From Magnetococcales bacterium (GTDB lineage: Bacteria; Pseudomonadota; Magnetococcia; Magnetococcales; JADFYX01), in assembly GCA_015232405.1 (NCBI GenBank), contig JADFZS010000014.1:1-57354 (forward strand): DNA of 57,354 nt. Direction: 5' to 3'. The position numbers were made by a program, and so were the translations under genes. Positions 47,009-54,802 of this stretch are shown one piece after another. A model generated the notes under the pieces. It had not been told where the DNA came from. It was given only the letters and a program-made list of their open reading frames with translations, and searched no databases. Every line of letters starts with the position of its first letter. Within the stretch, counting starts at the first letter, position 1.

Positions 47009-47953
47009 ATGTCTATCGATAAATTAAAGATTTTTTCTGGTACTGCCAATCCCCAACTTGCCAAACGGATCTGTACCTATCTCTCGGTTAACCCATCTGC
47101 GGCAACCATCAAACGGTTTTCTGATGGGGAGATTTTTGTCCAGATAGATGAAAATGTTCGAGGTAAGGATGTATTTGTGGTTCAGCCTACATCGTCTTCA
47201 GCCAATGATCATATCATGGAGATATTAATTATGGTTGATGCCCTACGAAGAGCATCTGCGGGGCGGATTACAGCGGTAATACCCTATTATGGTTATGCAC
47301 GCCAAGATCGAAAAGAGGCTGGCAGAACTCCCATCACGGCAAAATTAATAGCGGATCTTCTCCATGCAGCAGGTGTGGGACGGGTTTTGACCATGGATCT
47401 CCATGCTGGTCAGATACAGGGCTTTTTCAATATGCCCGTGGATAATTTATATGCCACGCCAACCCTGTTGGGGGCTATTCGTCAGCTTGATACATCCAAC
47501 ATAGTTATTGTATCTCCTGATGTTGGAGGTGTTGTTCGTGCACGTTCTTATGCTAAACGTCTAAATGCTGATCTTGCTATCATCGATAAACGTCGTCCGG
47601 CTGCTAATGTAGCTGAAGTTCATAATATTATTGGTCATGTAGAGGGAAAAGATTGTATCATCGTCGATGATATGGTTGATACAGCTGGCACATTGACCAA
47701 GGCTGCTGATGCTCTTTTGGAGAGAGGTGCTAGTTCGGTTATTGCAGTTTGTTCCCATGGTGTTCTTTCTGGACCTGCGGTTGATCGTATACAAAACTCC
47801 GGTCTATCCCGTCTGATAGTAACCGATACAATCCAGTTGAGTGAAGCTGCGGTGGCTTGTGAGAAAATTCATAGCTATACCGTCTCCAACCTGTTGGGTG
47901 AGGCTATTCGCCGGGTTTGTGATGAGGAGTCAGTTAGCTCTCTGTTTGTTTGA
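47009..47953 (+). CDS. prs: Ribose-phosphate pyrophosphokinase
   Basis: Prs makes PRPP from ribose 5-phosphate and ATP. Visible motifs are [39 protein letters not shown] with the flexible catalytic region, [13 protein letters not shown] and the PRPP-binding [11 protein letters not shown]. The length of 314 is normal. It begins a housekeeping stretch (prs, rplY, pth, ychF) with an order common in proteobacteria. Confidence 0.97.
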   Translation: MSIDKLKIFSGTANPQLAKRICTYLSVNPSAATIKRFSDGEIFVQIDENVRGKDVFVVQPTSSSANDHIMEILIMVDALRRASAGRITAVIPYYGYARQDRKEAGRTPITAKLIADLLHAAGVGRVLTMDLHAGQIQGFFNMPVDNLYATPTLLGAIRQLDTSNIVIVSPDVGGVVRARSYAKRLNADLAIIDKRRPAANVAEVHNIIGHVEGKDCIIVDDMVDTAGTLTKAADALLERGASSVIAVCSHGVLSGPAVDRIQNSGLSRLIVTDTIQLSEAAVACEKIHSYTVSNLLGEAIRRVCDEESVSSLFV

Positions 47954-48164
47954 TTTTTTTTGTTTTGCAGGATATTGCTCACACTGTTATCAATTGAGCG
48001 TTTTATTCACAATGCGTTATCAGCACCCCTGGAGGCTGGACGTTTGATGGTCATTTTTTAACCGGGCTGTTTTTTTTACTTGGTGATAGTGGCTGTTTTT
48101 TGTGGGTGGATTTTTAAATATTCCTGCTTGTTTTTTTTATCTTTTATTTTGAGGAGTCTGTTTC

Positions 48165-48809
48165 ATGGCAACAATTAAAGCTGAAAAACGAGAGGGGACC
48201 GGCAAGGGGGTGGCCCGCTTGATGCGTCGCGAAGGTCAACTACCAGCGGTACTTTATGGTGGTGGTAAGGATAATGTAAATCTATCTTTAAACTCTAAAG
48301 ATTGGATGGATATTGTTGAGAAAAACGGTTCTTCACTGCGTACTCAACGGCAGACACTTACTATAGGTAGAGCCAAGCAGATGGTTCTTCTACGTGGATT
48401 TCAAACTCATCCTGTTTCCGGTGATCCTGTCCATGTTGATTTCATGCGCTTTAATCCCAAGCAGAAAGTTGAGATTGAAGTACCAGTTATTGTTATTGGC
48501 GAAGATGAGTGTCCTGGCGTTAAAGAGGGCGGTATGGTTGAGCAGATCCGCCGTGTTCTTGAGGTGCAGTGTCTAGCTGGTGATATTCCTGAGAGCTTTG
48601 AGATTTCAGTGGCTGGTAAGGAGATTGGCGATACCATCCATATTGAAGATATTGAGATGCCAAAAGGCGTTGTTGTCAATACCGATGTTAACTTCACTGT
48701 CGTCAATATCTCTGCTCCGGTAGTTGAAGAGGTAGAGACCGAAGCTCCAGAGGCAATTGAGACTGAGGTAACAACAGAGAAAGCATCCGATGAAGAGGAA
48801 GGGAGCTAA
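48165..48809 (+). CDS. rplY: Large ribosomal subunit protein bL25 (Ctc form)
   Basis: This 214-residue protein has the N-terminal 5S-rRNA-binding bL25 domain (GTGKGVARLMRREGQLPAVLYGG, HPVSGDPVHVDFMRF) and the C-terminal beta domain of the long Ctc/TL5 type, ending in an acidic tail. GAGGAG lies upstream of ATG 48165. It is followed by pth after 22 bases, the usual pairing. Confidence 0.95.
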   Translation: MATIKAEKREGTGKGVARLMRREGQLPAVLYGGGKDNVNLSLNSKDWMDIVEKNGSSLRTQRQTLTIGRAKQMVLLRGFQTHPVSGDPVHVDFMRFNPKQKVEIEVPVIVIGEDECPGVKEGGMVEQIRRVLEVQCLAGDIPESFEISVAGKEIGDTIHIEDIEMPKGVVVNTDVNFTVVNISAPVVEEVETEAPEAIETEVTTEKASDEEEGS

Positions 48810-48831
48810 GTTTAGCTCTTTGGTTTTATAA

Positions 48832-49395
48832 GTGAATTTGTTGGTAGGTTTAGGGAACCCTGGGGATAAATACCAGGGTTCCCGGCATAATTTAGGCTTT
48901 GACGCCATTGATCTTTTAATCCGTGAGTATGGACTGTCTGAAGGTACTCAACGTTTTAAGGGGGTTTTTGGTACGGGAAGGGTCGGTACGCAAAAAATTG
49001 GCTGGCTAAAGCCAGAAACTTTTATGAACTTATCGGGTGAATCGGTAGGTGCAGCTGCCCGTTTTTTTAAGTTGGAGCCAGAGCAGGTAATTGTTTTTCA
49101 TGATGATCTTGACCTTGTATCGGGTCGGGTCAGGATGAAAAAAGGTGGTGGTAACGGTGGGCATAATGGCCTTAAGTCTATCCAGCAGATAATCGGCTCT
49201 GCAGATTTTATCAGGGTTCGTTTGGGTATAGGCAGACCACCGGGGCGTATGGATACAACAAACTTTGTTCTTTCAAGGTTTAAGGATGAGGAGAGAGAGT
49301 TGATTGATCCAAAGCTAGAAGGTTTGGCAAATGCTTTGCCAGCACTACTGGATGGCGATCTACCCGGTGCGATGAACAAATTGCTTAACTCATAG
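48832..49395 (+). CDS. pth: Peptidyl-tRNA hydrolase
   Basis: Pth recycles peptidyl-tRNA. The motifs GLGNPGDKYQGSRHNLGF (Asn9, catalytic His19), KPETFMNLSGESV with the conserved Asn, and VFHDDLDL with the catalytic Asp are all present. GTG 48832 is the start; family N-termini begin right there. Confidence 0.96.
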   Translation: MNLLVGLGNPGDKYQGSRHNLGFDAIDLLIREYGLSEGTQRFKGVFGTGRVGTQKIGWLKPETFMNLSGESVGAAARFFKLEPEQVIVFHDDLDLVSGRVRMKKGGGNGGHNGLKSIQQIIGSADFIRVRLGIGRPPGRMDTTNFVLSRFKDEERELIDPKLEGLANALPALLDGDLPGAMNKLLNS

Positions 49396-49466
49396 ATATT
49401 TTTGTTGTTATTACTTCATTAAAAGCAATATTTCTTCTTATTATCTTATCATTTTCTAGGATTCCC

Positions 49467-50576
49467 ATGGCACTTCAATGCGGTATAGTCGGTCTGCCCA
49501 ATGTTGGCAAGTCTACAATTTTTAACGCTTTAACAGCTGCTGGTGCACAGATGGCCAACTATCCATTTTGCACTATCGAGCCAAACGTTGGTGTGGTAAC
49601 GGTGGCTGATTCTCGTTTAGAGCTTCTCAAAAATATTGCCAATCCCCAAAAGGTTCTGCCGACGGTAATGGAGTTTGTTGATATTGCTGGTTTGGTAAGT
49701 GGTGCTTCCAAGGGTGAGGGGTTGGGCAACCAGTTTTTGGGCCATATACGTCAGGTTGATGCGGTAACACATGTTGTGCGTTGTTTTGAGGATGATGACA
49801 TCACCCATGTTGAGGATAGGGTTGATCCTGTAGCGGATATTTTAATCATCGAGACAGAGCTTATGCTGGCGGACCTAGCCAGTGTGCAGAAGAGATATGA
49901 CACTGTAATTAAAAAGGCAAGAACAGGTGAGAAAGAGGCCAAGGTATTGGTTGACATCTACACCAGGGTGATAGCTGGTTTAAACGATGGAGTACCCATT
50001 CGTCAGCAGGATCTATCTGTTGAAGATAGGGCAGGTTTAGCCGATCTTTTTCCCATAACGGCAAAGCCAGTTCTATATATATGCAATGTTTCGGAGGCCG
50101 ACATAGCCACAGCTCAAACTCCAGGTGCGCATCCCATGACAGATTCGGTAAGGGAGCAAGCTGCAAAAGAGGGGGCCGAGGTAGTTGTTATCTGCGGAGC
50201 GATAGAGTCTGAGATTTCCGAGCTTGATGGTGATGAGAAAGCGATGTTTTTGGATGATTTAAATCTAGAAGAGCCGGGTTTGGATCGTCTGGTACATCAG
50301 GCATATGCTCTGTTGGGTTTGATGACCTATTTTACTGTTGGCCCCAAAGAGGTAAGAGCCTGGACGGTAAAAAAAGGAGCCACAGCTCCAGAAGCTGCAG
50401 GGGTGATACATACCGATTTTCAAAAAGGTTTCATCCGTGCTGAGGTGATTGGCTATGATGATTTCATCGACTGCAACGGCGAGCAGGGAGCAAAAGAGAA
50501 AGGCAAGATGCGCCTGGAAGGCAAGACCTACCAGCTAAAAGATGGCGATGTAATGCACTTTTTGTTCAACGTCTAA
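49467..50576 (+). CDS. ychF: Ribosome-associated ATPase YchF (OBG family)
   Basis: YchF is an OBG-family P-loop protein that prefers ATP and binds ribosomes. G1 is GLPNVGKST, followed by NYPFCTIEPN, DIAGLVSGASKGEGLGN and a C-terminal TGS domain (LMTYFTVGPKEVRAWTV, HTDFQKGFIRAEV). The length of 369 is typical. AGGA lies 7 bases before the ATG. It ends the housekeeping block and is followed by a hairpin-rich spacer. Confidence 0.97.
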   Translation: MALQCGIVGLPNVGKSTIFNALTAAGAQMANYPFCTIEPNVGVVTVADSRLELLKNIANPQKVLPTVMEFVDIAGLVSGASKGEGLGNQFLGHIRQVDAVTHVVRCFEDDDITHVEDRVDPVADILIIETELMLADLASVQKRYDTVIKKARTGEKEAKVLVDIYTRVIAGLNDGVPIRQQDLSVEDRAGLADLFPITAKPVLYICNVSEADIATAQTPGAHPMTDSVREQAAKEGAEVVVICGAIESEISELDGDEKAMFLDDLNLEEPGLDRLVHQAYALLGLMTYFTVGPKEVRAWTVKKGATAPEAAGVIHTDFQKGFIRAEVIGYDDFIDCNGEQGAKEKGKMRLEGKTYQLKDGDVMHFLFNV

Positions 50577-50613
50577 AAAAATAAAAAACAGTGTAGCCCC
50601 TACGACCACGGGT

Positions 50614-50715
50614 CAAGGGCCATTATGGCCCTTGCGGGTTTGGGCAGCGCCCAAGACTTTGCCGTAAAGCCGGATTTAAAAAGACTTTTTTTCGCTTTTG
50701 AAAAAAAGTCCCGGC
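50614..50715. repeat. Cluster of three perfect hairpins downstream of ychF
   Basis: Three palindromes follow each other. CAAGGGCCAT/ATGGCCCTTG has a 1-base loop (50614-50634). TTGGGC/GCCCAA has a 3-base loop (50640-50654). GACTTTTTTTC/GAAAAAAAGTC has a 6-base loop (50683-50710) and is flanked by GCCGG/CCGGC. They may terminate ychF transcripts or belong to a mobile intergenic repeat. Confidence 0.85.
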
Positions 50716-50772
50716 TAGTATATTAGTTCCCATAGATCTAAACCCCAGAGCAAAAAAGCCATACCAAGTCAT

Positions 50773-50832
50773 CCCAGGCAATTGAAAATCCATACTGTGA
50801 TTAAAAACTAAATGGATTCTCTCCAACCTGGG
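50773..50832. repeat. Interrupted palindrome CCCAGG...CCTGGG
   Basis: CCCAGG-8 bases-AATCCAT on the left mirrors ATGGATT-8 bases-CCTGGG on the right around a short AT-rich centre. It directly precedes the larger palindromic element, so both may be parts of one composite repeat. Confidence 0.75.
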
Positions 50833-50842
50833 CATAACATGA

Positions 50843-51014
50843 TTTAACCTAGATTCGGCAGTTGTGCGCACGCACCTTACATAACCTCCTGATTCATCTG
50901 CCGTAATTCAAAAAAGTCTAATCACCCATTGGTGACTTCGATTTTTTGAATTACGGCAGCTAAACCATTATGTTGCGCCATTCACATACGTCCAACTGCC
51001 GAATATAGGTTTAA
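50843..51014. repeat. Full palindromic repeat element (copy 2)
   Basis: The element is about 172 bp with terminal inverted repeats (TTTAACCTAGATTCGGCAGTTG against CAACTGCCGAATATAGG plus TTTAA). Its central hairpin has perfect 18-base arms (50898-50915 and 50942-50959, CTGCCGTAATTCAAAAAA and its complement) and an inner TCACC/GGTGA stem. The segments between are only partly complementary. Parts recur at 1-75 and 54676-54788. The structure fits a MITE-like or REP-like element. No open frame or clear target duplication is seen. Confidence 0.88.
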
Positions 51015-51036
51015 GTCTATAATTTTTTCAATAATA

Positions 51037-51621
51037 TTATTTGCGAATACCCTCAATAAAGAAACCTAAATCCATGCTTTCGGCTGCTGGTCCTAGATTG
51101 TAGCTTATGCCGTAGTCGCTGCGTTTGATTCTTAGCTTGCCTGTGAAGCCCATGCGATAGCCACCCCAAGGATCTTTACCAGCACCCACATAGACGATTG
51201 GGATTGCGACTCTGTTGGTTTTGCCGTGGATGGTTAGTTTACCTTTTAGGGTTCCGGTTTTGCCGTTGCCACTAAAGGATGTTGTGGTAAATGTTGCTTT
51301 GGGGTATTTGCTAACATGTAGAAAATCTTTGTTACGTAGATGTTTGTCACGTTCGGCATGGTTGCTATCTACGCTCGCAGTTTTGACCAATACCGTTATT
51401 TTTGCTGAGTTTGGGTTGTTTTTGTCATAGTTAAAGTCGCCGGATATGTCGTTGAAACGGCCTTGCAATACGCTTATGCCAAGATGGGATATACTAAATT
51501 CGACAAAAGAGTGTGATGGGTCAATACGATAATTGTCGGCTTGTGCCGGGCTAGCACTAAAGGTGAATGCAGCTGCCAAAGCTATGGCTATAAAGCTCTT
51601 GATTTTTAGAGAGGTTTTCAT
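51037..51621 (-). CDS. yceI: YceI-family periplasmic protein
   Basis: A signal peptide (cleavage near AQA-D) precedes a lipocalin-like barrel with family motifs: YRIDPSHSFVEFSISHLG, GRFNDISGDFNYD, HAERDKHLRNKDFLHVSKYP and a C-terminal SDYGISYN. YceI proteins bind isoprenoid-like lipids. AGGAGA precedes the ATG. It lies 35 bases after the cytochrome b561 gene, the same pairing as yceJ-yceI in E. coli. Confidence 0.93.
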   Translation of the reverse strand: MKTSLKIKSFIAIALAAAFTFSASPAQADNYRIDPSHSFVEFSISHLGISVLQGRFNDISGDFNYDKNNPNSAKITVLVKTASVDSNHAERDKHLRNKDFLHVSKYPKATFTTTSFSGNGKTGTLKGKLTIHGKTNRVAIPIVYVGAGKDPWGGYRMGFTGKLRIKRSDYGISYNLGPAAESMDLGFFIEGIRK

Positions 51622-51656
51622 GGGTTTCTCCTGTTTTTAATATAATAAAAAGTTGT

Positions 51657-52211
51657 TTATAACATACGTGTGAGAGTGTCATCTTTTTCTATGAAATGAT
51701 GTTTAAGTCCACCTGCTATGTGCATTGCCACCAGAACCAACAAGATTACAGCTAATGTTAGGTGAATAGTTCCTGCAATATCCTCAAGATTTTCAATAGG
51801 TTGTTGGGTGAAAATAGCTGGGATGGTGAATAACCCAAAAACATTAACAGCATCACCTTTAGCGGTGGTAATAAAATATCCGCTTATTGGTAGTATAAAT
51901 AGTAACCCATAGAGAAGATGGTGGACCCAATGGGCGGCAATTTTTTCATAGGGTTTTAGGGAGTCTGACATTGCAGGTGGGGGATTTTTTTTGCGCCATG
52001 TCCAACGGATAATAACCAAGACAAATGCAACCACACCAAATGAGCGGTGAATGTCTGGTGCTGTTTGATACCATGGGTCATAGTAGGTTAGGGTGACCAT
52101 ATAAAAACCCAAAGCCGCCAGCCCAAGAACCAAAACTGCCATAAGCCAGTGGAGCAGACGGGCAAATCCGTTATAACGCACAGGTTCCGGCTTAACTGAT
52201 TCCATAGCCAT
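51657..52211 (-). CDS. Cytochrome b561 family protein
   Basis: Four membrane helices carry the haem-ligand histidines of bacterial cytochrome b561: LLHWLMA (His21), IHRSFG, HWVHHLLYG and MHIAGGLKHHF. It is a membrane quinol- or superoxide-oxidising electron carrier. ATG 52211 is chosen because GGGGAG lies about 10 bases upstream; a TTG at 52229 falls within that site. It is co-transcribed with yceI. Confidence 0.92.
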   Translation of the reverse strand: MAMESVKPEPVRYNGFARLLHWLMAVLVLGLAALGFYMVTLTYYDPWYQTAPDIHRSFGVVAFVLVIIRWTWRKKNPPPAMSDSLKPYEKIAAHWVHHLLYGLLFILPISGYFITTAKGDAVNVFGLFTIPAIFTQQPIENLEDIAGTIHLTLAVILLVLVAMHIAGGLKHHFIEKDDTLTRML

Positions 52212-52373
52212 TGTATGGTTACTCCCCAACTATAAATATTTAATTATTTTATCCATCTGCATGTGTTTGATAAAAGACTTTCATATGTTAGTAAGGGGTC
52301 TTTTACAATTGTAGCAGATTAAATAATATTGTGTGATAATATTGGAAGTTTTTGACCTATCTTCCTATCTTTT

Positions 52374-52589
52374 TCACAGCTTTTTATGGGAGCCATCACA
52401 AAATGGAGCTGTATTGCTCTTACCACAAGCACAGACAGCAACCTGTTTAGGCTCGGTTAACTCAACCGCAACTGGGGTGATACCGCTACCTTTGTGGGAC
52501 CCGTCACAATATGGTTTGTTACCACTTTTTCCACATAGACAAATGTGATGAGAACCTTCTGGTAGTTTGGCGACGATTGGTTTAGTCAT
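52374..52589 (-). CDS. Double-CDGSH iron-sulfur protein
   Basis: This 71-residue protein has two CDGSH motifs, CLCGKSGNKPYCDGSH and CACGKSNTAPFCDGSH, each giving three Cys and one His for a 2Fe-2S cluster. Tandem-motif (MiNT-like) members act in redox or Fe-S handling. AAGGAG lies 7 bases before the ATG. It is divergent from a LysR gene and has a good promoter overlapping a palindrome. Confidence 0.94.
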   Translation of the reverse strand: MTKPIVAKLPEGSHHICLCGKSGNKPYCDGSHKGSGITPVAVELTEPKQVAVCACGKSNTAPFCDGSHKKL

Positions 52590-52627
52590 GATATTGCTCC
52601 TTAAAAAATTGATGTTAGATGATTTGC

Positions 52628-52656
52628 AATATACAACCGCTATTTGATATTGACAA
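52628..52656 (-). promoter_or_regulatory. Sigma70-type promoter for the CDGSH gene
   Basis: On the minus strand, TTGTCA (52656-52651) and TATATT (52633-52628) are exactly 17 bases apart, each one mismatch from consensus. The leader before the ATG would be about 30 bases. Confidence 0.65.
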
Positions 52657-52669
52657 TACAGTTTATTGT
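52653..52669. promoter_or_regulatory. Candidate LysR operator
   Basis: ACAATA and TATTGT form perfect 6-base arms around 5 bases and contain the T-N11-A type pattern of LysR sites. It overlaps the -35 box of the CDGSH promoter and lies 47 bases before the lysR start. Confidence 0.5.
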
Positions 52670-52715
52670 GACATCATTGTTTATGAAATGTTGACAGTGA
52701 ACGGAGTGATATAGC

Positions 52716-53624
52716 ATGGATAGATTTCGTTTGATGGAGACTTTTGTAAAGGTTGCAGAGGTCGGTGGTTTTTCAGCAGCTGCCCGTTCCATGCGCCTGT
52801 CAAAAGCGGTGGTTAGTAAATATATCAGCCTGTTAGAAGAGCAGCTTTCGGTAAGGCTGTTTAACCGTACAACCCGGCAGATCCGATTAACAGAGGAGGG
52901 TAGGGATTATCTACAGCGCTGTAAAATGATACTTGCCGATTTGGAGGAGGCAGAAAGGTCGGTAAAAGATCTTCATGGCGCACCCAGCGGTCTGTTGAGA
53001 ATAAGTGCTCCCATGAGTTTTGGCATCTACCATTTATCTTCGGCTATAGCTGATTTTATGGAGATGTGGCCCAAGATAGAGATTGACCTTGATATGAATG
53101 ATCGCTTTGTTGATGTTTTAGCAGAGGGATTTGATCTTGCTATTCGTGGTGGCAAAATGGTTGATTCCAGCCTGATTGCTCGCCGTCTTGCTCCATTACA
53201 GTCTGTATTATGTGGATCAGCAGCTTATTTTAAAGAATATGGCGAACCCCAAACTCCTGATGAGTTGGTTAATCATAACTGTATTGGTTACAGTTATAGT
53301 CGCAGTGGTGATAATTGGCATTTTCAATCGGCAAAAGGCGATGTGGTTGTCTCTGTCAAGAGCAAAATTCGGGTAAATAGTGGCGATGCTATACGGCAAA
53401 TAGTGTTGCAGGGACAAGGTATAGCGATTATTCCCACATTTTTGGTCGGGCATGATCTAGCCCAAGGAACCTTAATAAAGACTATGGACAATTATCCCAT
53501 AAAAGAGTCAGGACTCTACGCCCTCTATCACCACAACAGGCATCTCTCGGCAAAAGTGCGAGTATTTGTCGATTTTCTAGCAAAAAGATACGGCAAAAAA
53601 CCCTATTGGGATCGGAATATTTAA
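52716..53624 (+). CDS. LysR-family transcriptional regulator
   Basis: The N-terminal winged helix (FVKVAEVGGFSAAARSMRLSKAVVSKYIS) and the C-terminal effector-binding domain are typical of LysR proteins of about 300 residues. It resembles the DsdC/YafC-type branch with FDLAIRGG and GIAIIPTFLVG. GGAGTG lies upstream of ATG 52716. Divergent orientation to the CDGSH gene suggests control of it, and perhaps of cytochrome b561-yceI. The effector is unknown. Confidence 0.93.
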   Translation: MDRFRLMETFVKVAEVGGFSAAARSMRLSKAVVSKYISLLEEQLSVRLFNRTTRQIRLTEEGRDYLQRCKMILADLEEAERSVKDLHGAPSGLLRISAPMSFGIYHLSSAIADFMEMWPKIEIDLDMNDRFVDVLAEGFDLAIRGGKMVDSSLIARRLAPLQSVLCGSAAYFKEYGEPQTPDELVNHNCIGYSYSRSGDNWHFQSAKGDVVVSVKSKIRVNSGDAIRQIVLQGQGIAIIPTFLVGHDLAQGTLIKTMDNYPIKESGLYALYHHNRHLSAKVRVFVDFLAKRYGKKPYWDRNI

Positions 53625-53634
53625 GATAGGGCAG

Positions 53635-53841
53635 TTAATTTTCTGTTGGTTGCATGGTAGGGGTATTTATATTGACCACAGGACGTGTAATTGTGGTTAG
53701 ATCTTTGTCTGGGTTGTCGTCGTATAAAGTGGCTACGTTGATGTTATCACCAAGTCTGGGAGGTTGGTAAGTGGATTCCAGATCTACCGGGTTATACGTG
53801 GATTGGCTGCCAACTCCAGCATAAGAACCGATTGTGGTGGA
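53635..53841 (-). pseudogene. C-terminal fragment of an unidentified exported or repeat protein
   Basis: A minus-strand frame is open for 68 codons to a TAA at 53635, with coding-like composition (GSYAGVGSQSTYNPVDLE, later LTTITRPVVNINTP). Upstream it is cut by stops and no start is seen. It looks like the tail of a larger gene, possibly related to the RHS remnant at the right edge, but I cannot assign a family. Confidence 0.4.
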
Positions 53842-54199
53842 TCAAATTGGAACAGCAGGGGAGGTGCTTATGAAGTCAAAGAATCAGCCCGAAATCAGTG
53901 CCAACATTGGTTGATTCGACGTTGTAATGCTCTCCAGAAGTGATAAACTGTGCCTTTGGAGAGCCGTATGATGGTTTTTGGATGCAATTTCTGCCACAAC
54001 TGAGGCTCGTGGTGAATCACATGGGCAATGTCGGTCAAGTTGAAATCCTAGCTACATCATTGTTGGGTGCTGAATTGTAATTGGTAAAAGTATTTGGCAG
54101 ACTTTATCACTAACGCCGGAGACATTAAGAAGGATACAAACTTCTGAAATTCCCGGACTGATTATAAGCTACAAGAGGCGATTAAACGGTATTTGTTAT
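53842..54199. other. Decayed sequence without an intact gene
   Basis: Stops interrupt all frames. A minus-strand stretch (54047-53895) is open for 50 codons and gives a basic, Trp/His-containing peptide (QLWQKLHPKTII, GTVYHFWRAL) that looks like a remnant of a transposase or other gene. No family could be named. Taken with the flanking fragment it suggests a scar of insertion and decay. Confidence 0.4.
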
Positions 54200-54210
54200 G
54201 GAGGGGAGGC

Positions 54211-54570
54211 ATGATTCAAAAATTTATTGAAGAGCACGCCAGACTTGTCAGTTTACTTTTAGATGTTGGCAATACTGAAATCCCACCAAGAGAAAGAAAG
54301 GTTCTTTTATCTCTGTTAAGAGAAGAGATTGTCGCCCACACTATAAGAGAAGCAAAGTATTTTGAAGATAAATATCCAAACAAAGAGTTCAAGAAGATTT
54401 TTGACGATAATTTTATTACAAATTACACACATATTCTGGCATCAATAGATGGCATACTTAACACAGAGACCGAGTATGTATGGGATTCTAAATATATTAG
54501 CGATACATTAAAAGGCAGGATATTATTGGAAGAGAACGTTTTGTTTCCTGCATTGTCGCACAAAAAATAA
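54211..54570 (+). CDS. HHE/hemerythrin-like protein
   Basis: This 119-residue all-helical protein has parts of the HHE cation-binding pattern: EEHARLVSLL, EEIVAHTIREAKYF and NYTHILASI, then LLEENVLFPAL near the end. In the last helix the usual His of H-x-x-x-EE appears replaced by Arg, so the metal site may be incomplete. ATG 54211 has a strong site (GGAGGGGAGG) just upstream; longer frames are not supported. It ends before a clear terminator. Confidence 0.7.
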   Translation: MIQKFIEEHARLVSLLLDVGNTEIPPRERKVLLSLLREEIVAHTIREAKYFEDKYPNKEFKKIFDDNFITNYTHILASIDGILNTETEYVWDSKYISDTLKGRILLEENVLFPALSHKK

Positions 54571-54634
54571 AAATACAGTAAATAGATGACCGATCTTTGT
54601 TGTGGGTGCTCCCCCAGGTAGGTTTCTCCCTACG

Positions 54635-54660
54635 ACAGCCCCGCTCGGAGGCTGTTTTTC
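54635..54660 (+). terminator. Rho-independent terminator after the HHE gene
   Basis: ACAGCC and GGCTGT arms enclose a 9-base loop and are followed by TTTTC. A smaller GTAGG/CCTAC hairpin lies directly upstream (54618-54633). Confidence 0.85.
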
Positions 54661-54675
54661 TGTTGGTGTTGTGAT

Positions 54676-54788
54676 GCTGTAATAAAAAAAATCGAAGTCA
54701 CCCGATGGGTTATGAGACTTTTTTTTATTACGGCAGATGAACCAAGAGGTTATGCCAAATGCGTGCTGACAACTGCTGTTTCTAGGAT
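54676..54788. repeat. Palindromic repeat element (copy 3, inverted and partial)
   Basis: The central hairpin (GTAATAAAAAAAA with its complement, 13-base arms; inner AAGTC/GACTT and CCC/GGG stems) and one outer arm (ending CAACTGCTGTTTCTAGG) match copy 2 in reverse orientation, with more divergence. The second outer arm is missing. It ends 14 bases before the ATG of the TPR/GT41 gene, so it forms most of that gene's upstream region. Confidence 0.8.
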
Positions 54789-54802
54789 TATAAAGTAAAA
54801 AT

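Noticed and set aside
50623..50871. 82-codon minus-strand frame between ychF and yceI
   Set aside because: It runs across the hairpin cluster and into the palindromic element, so its residues simply reflect repeats; no ribosome site.
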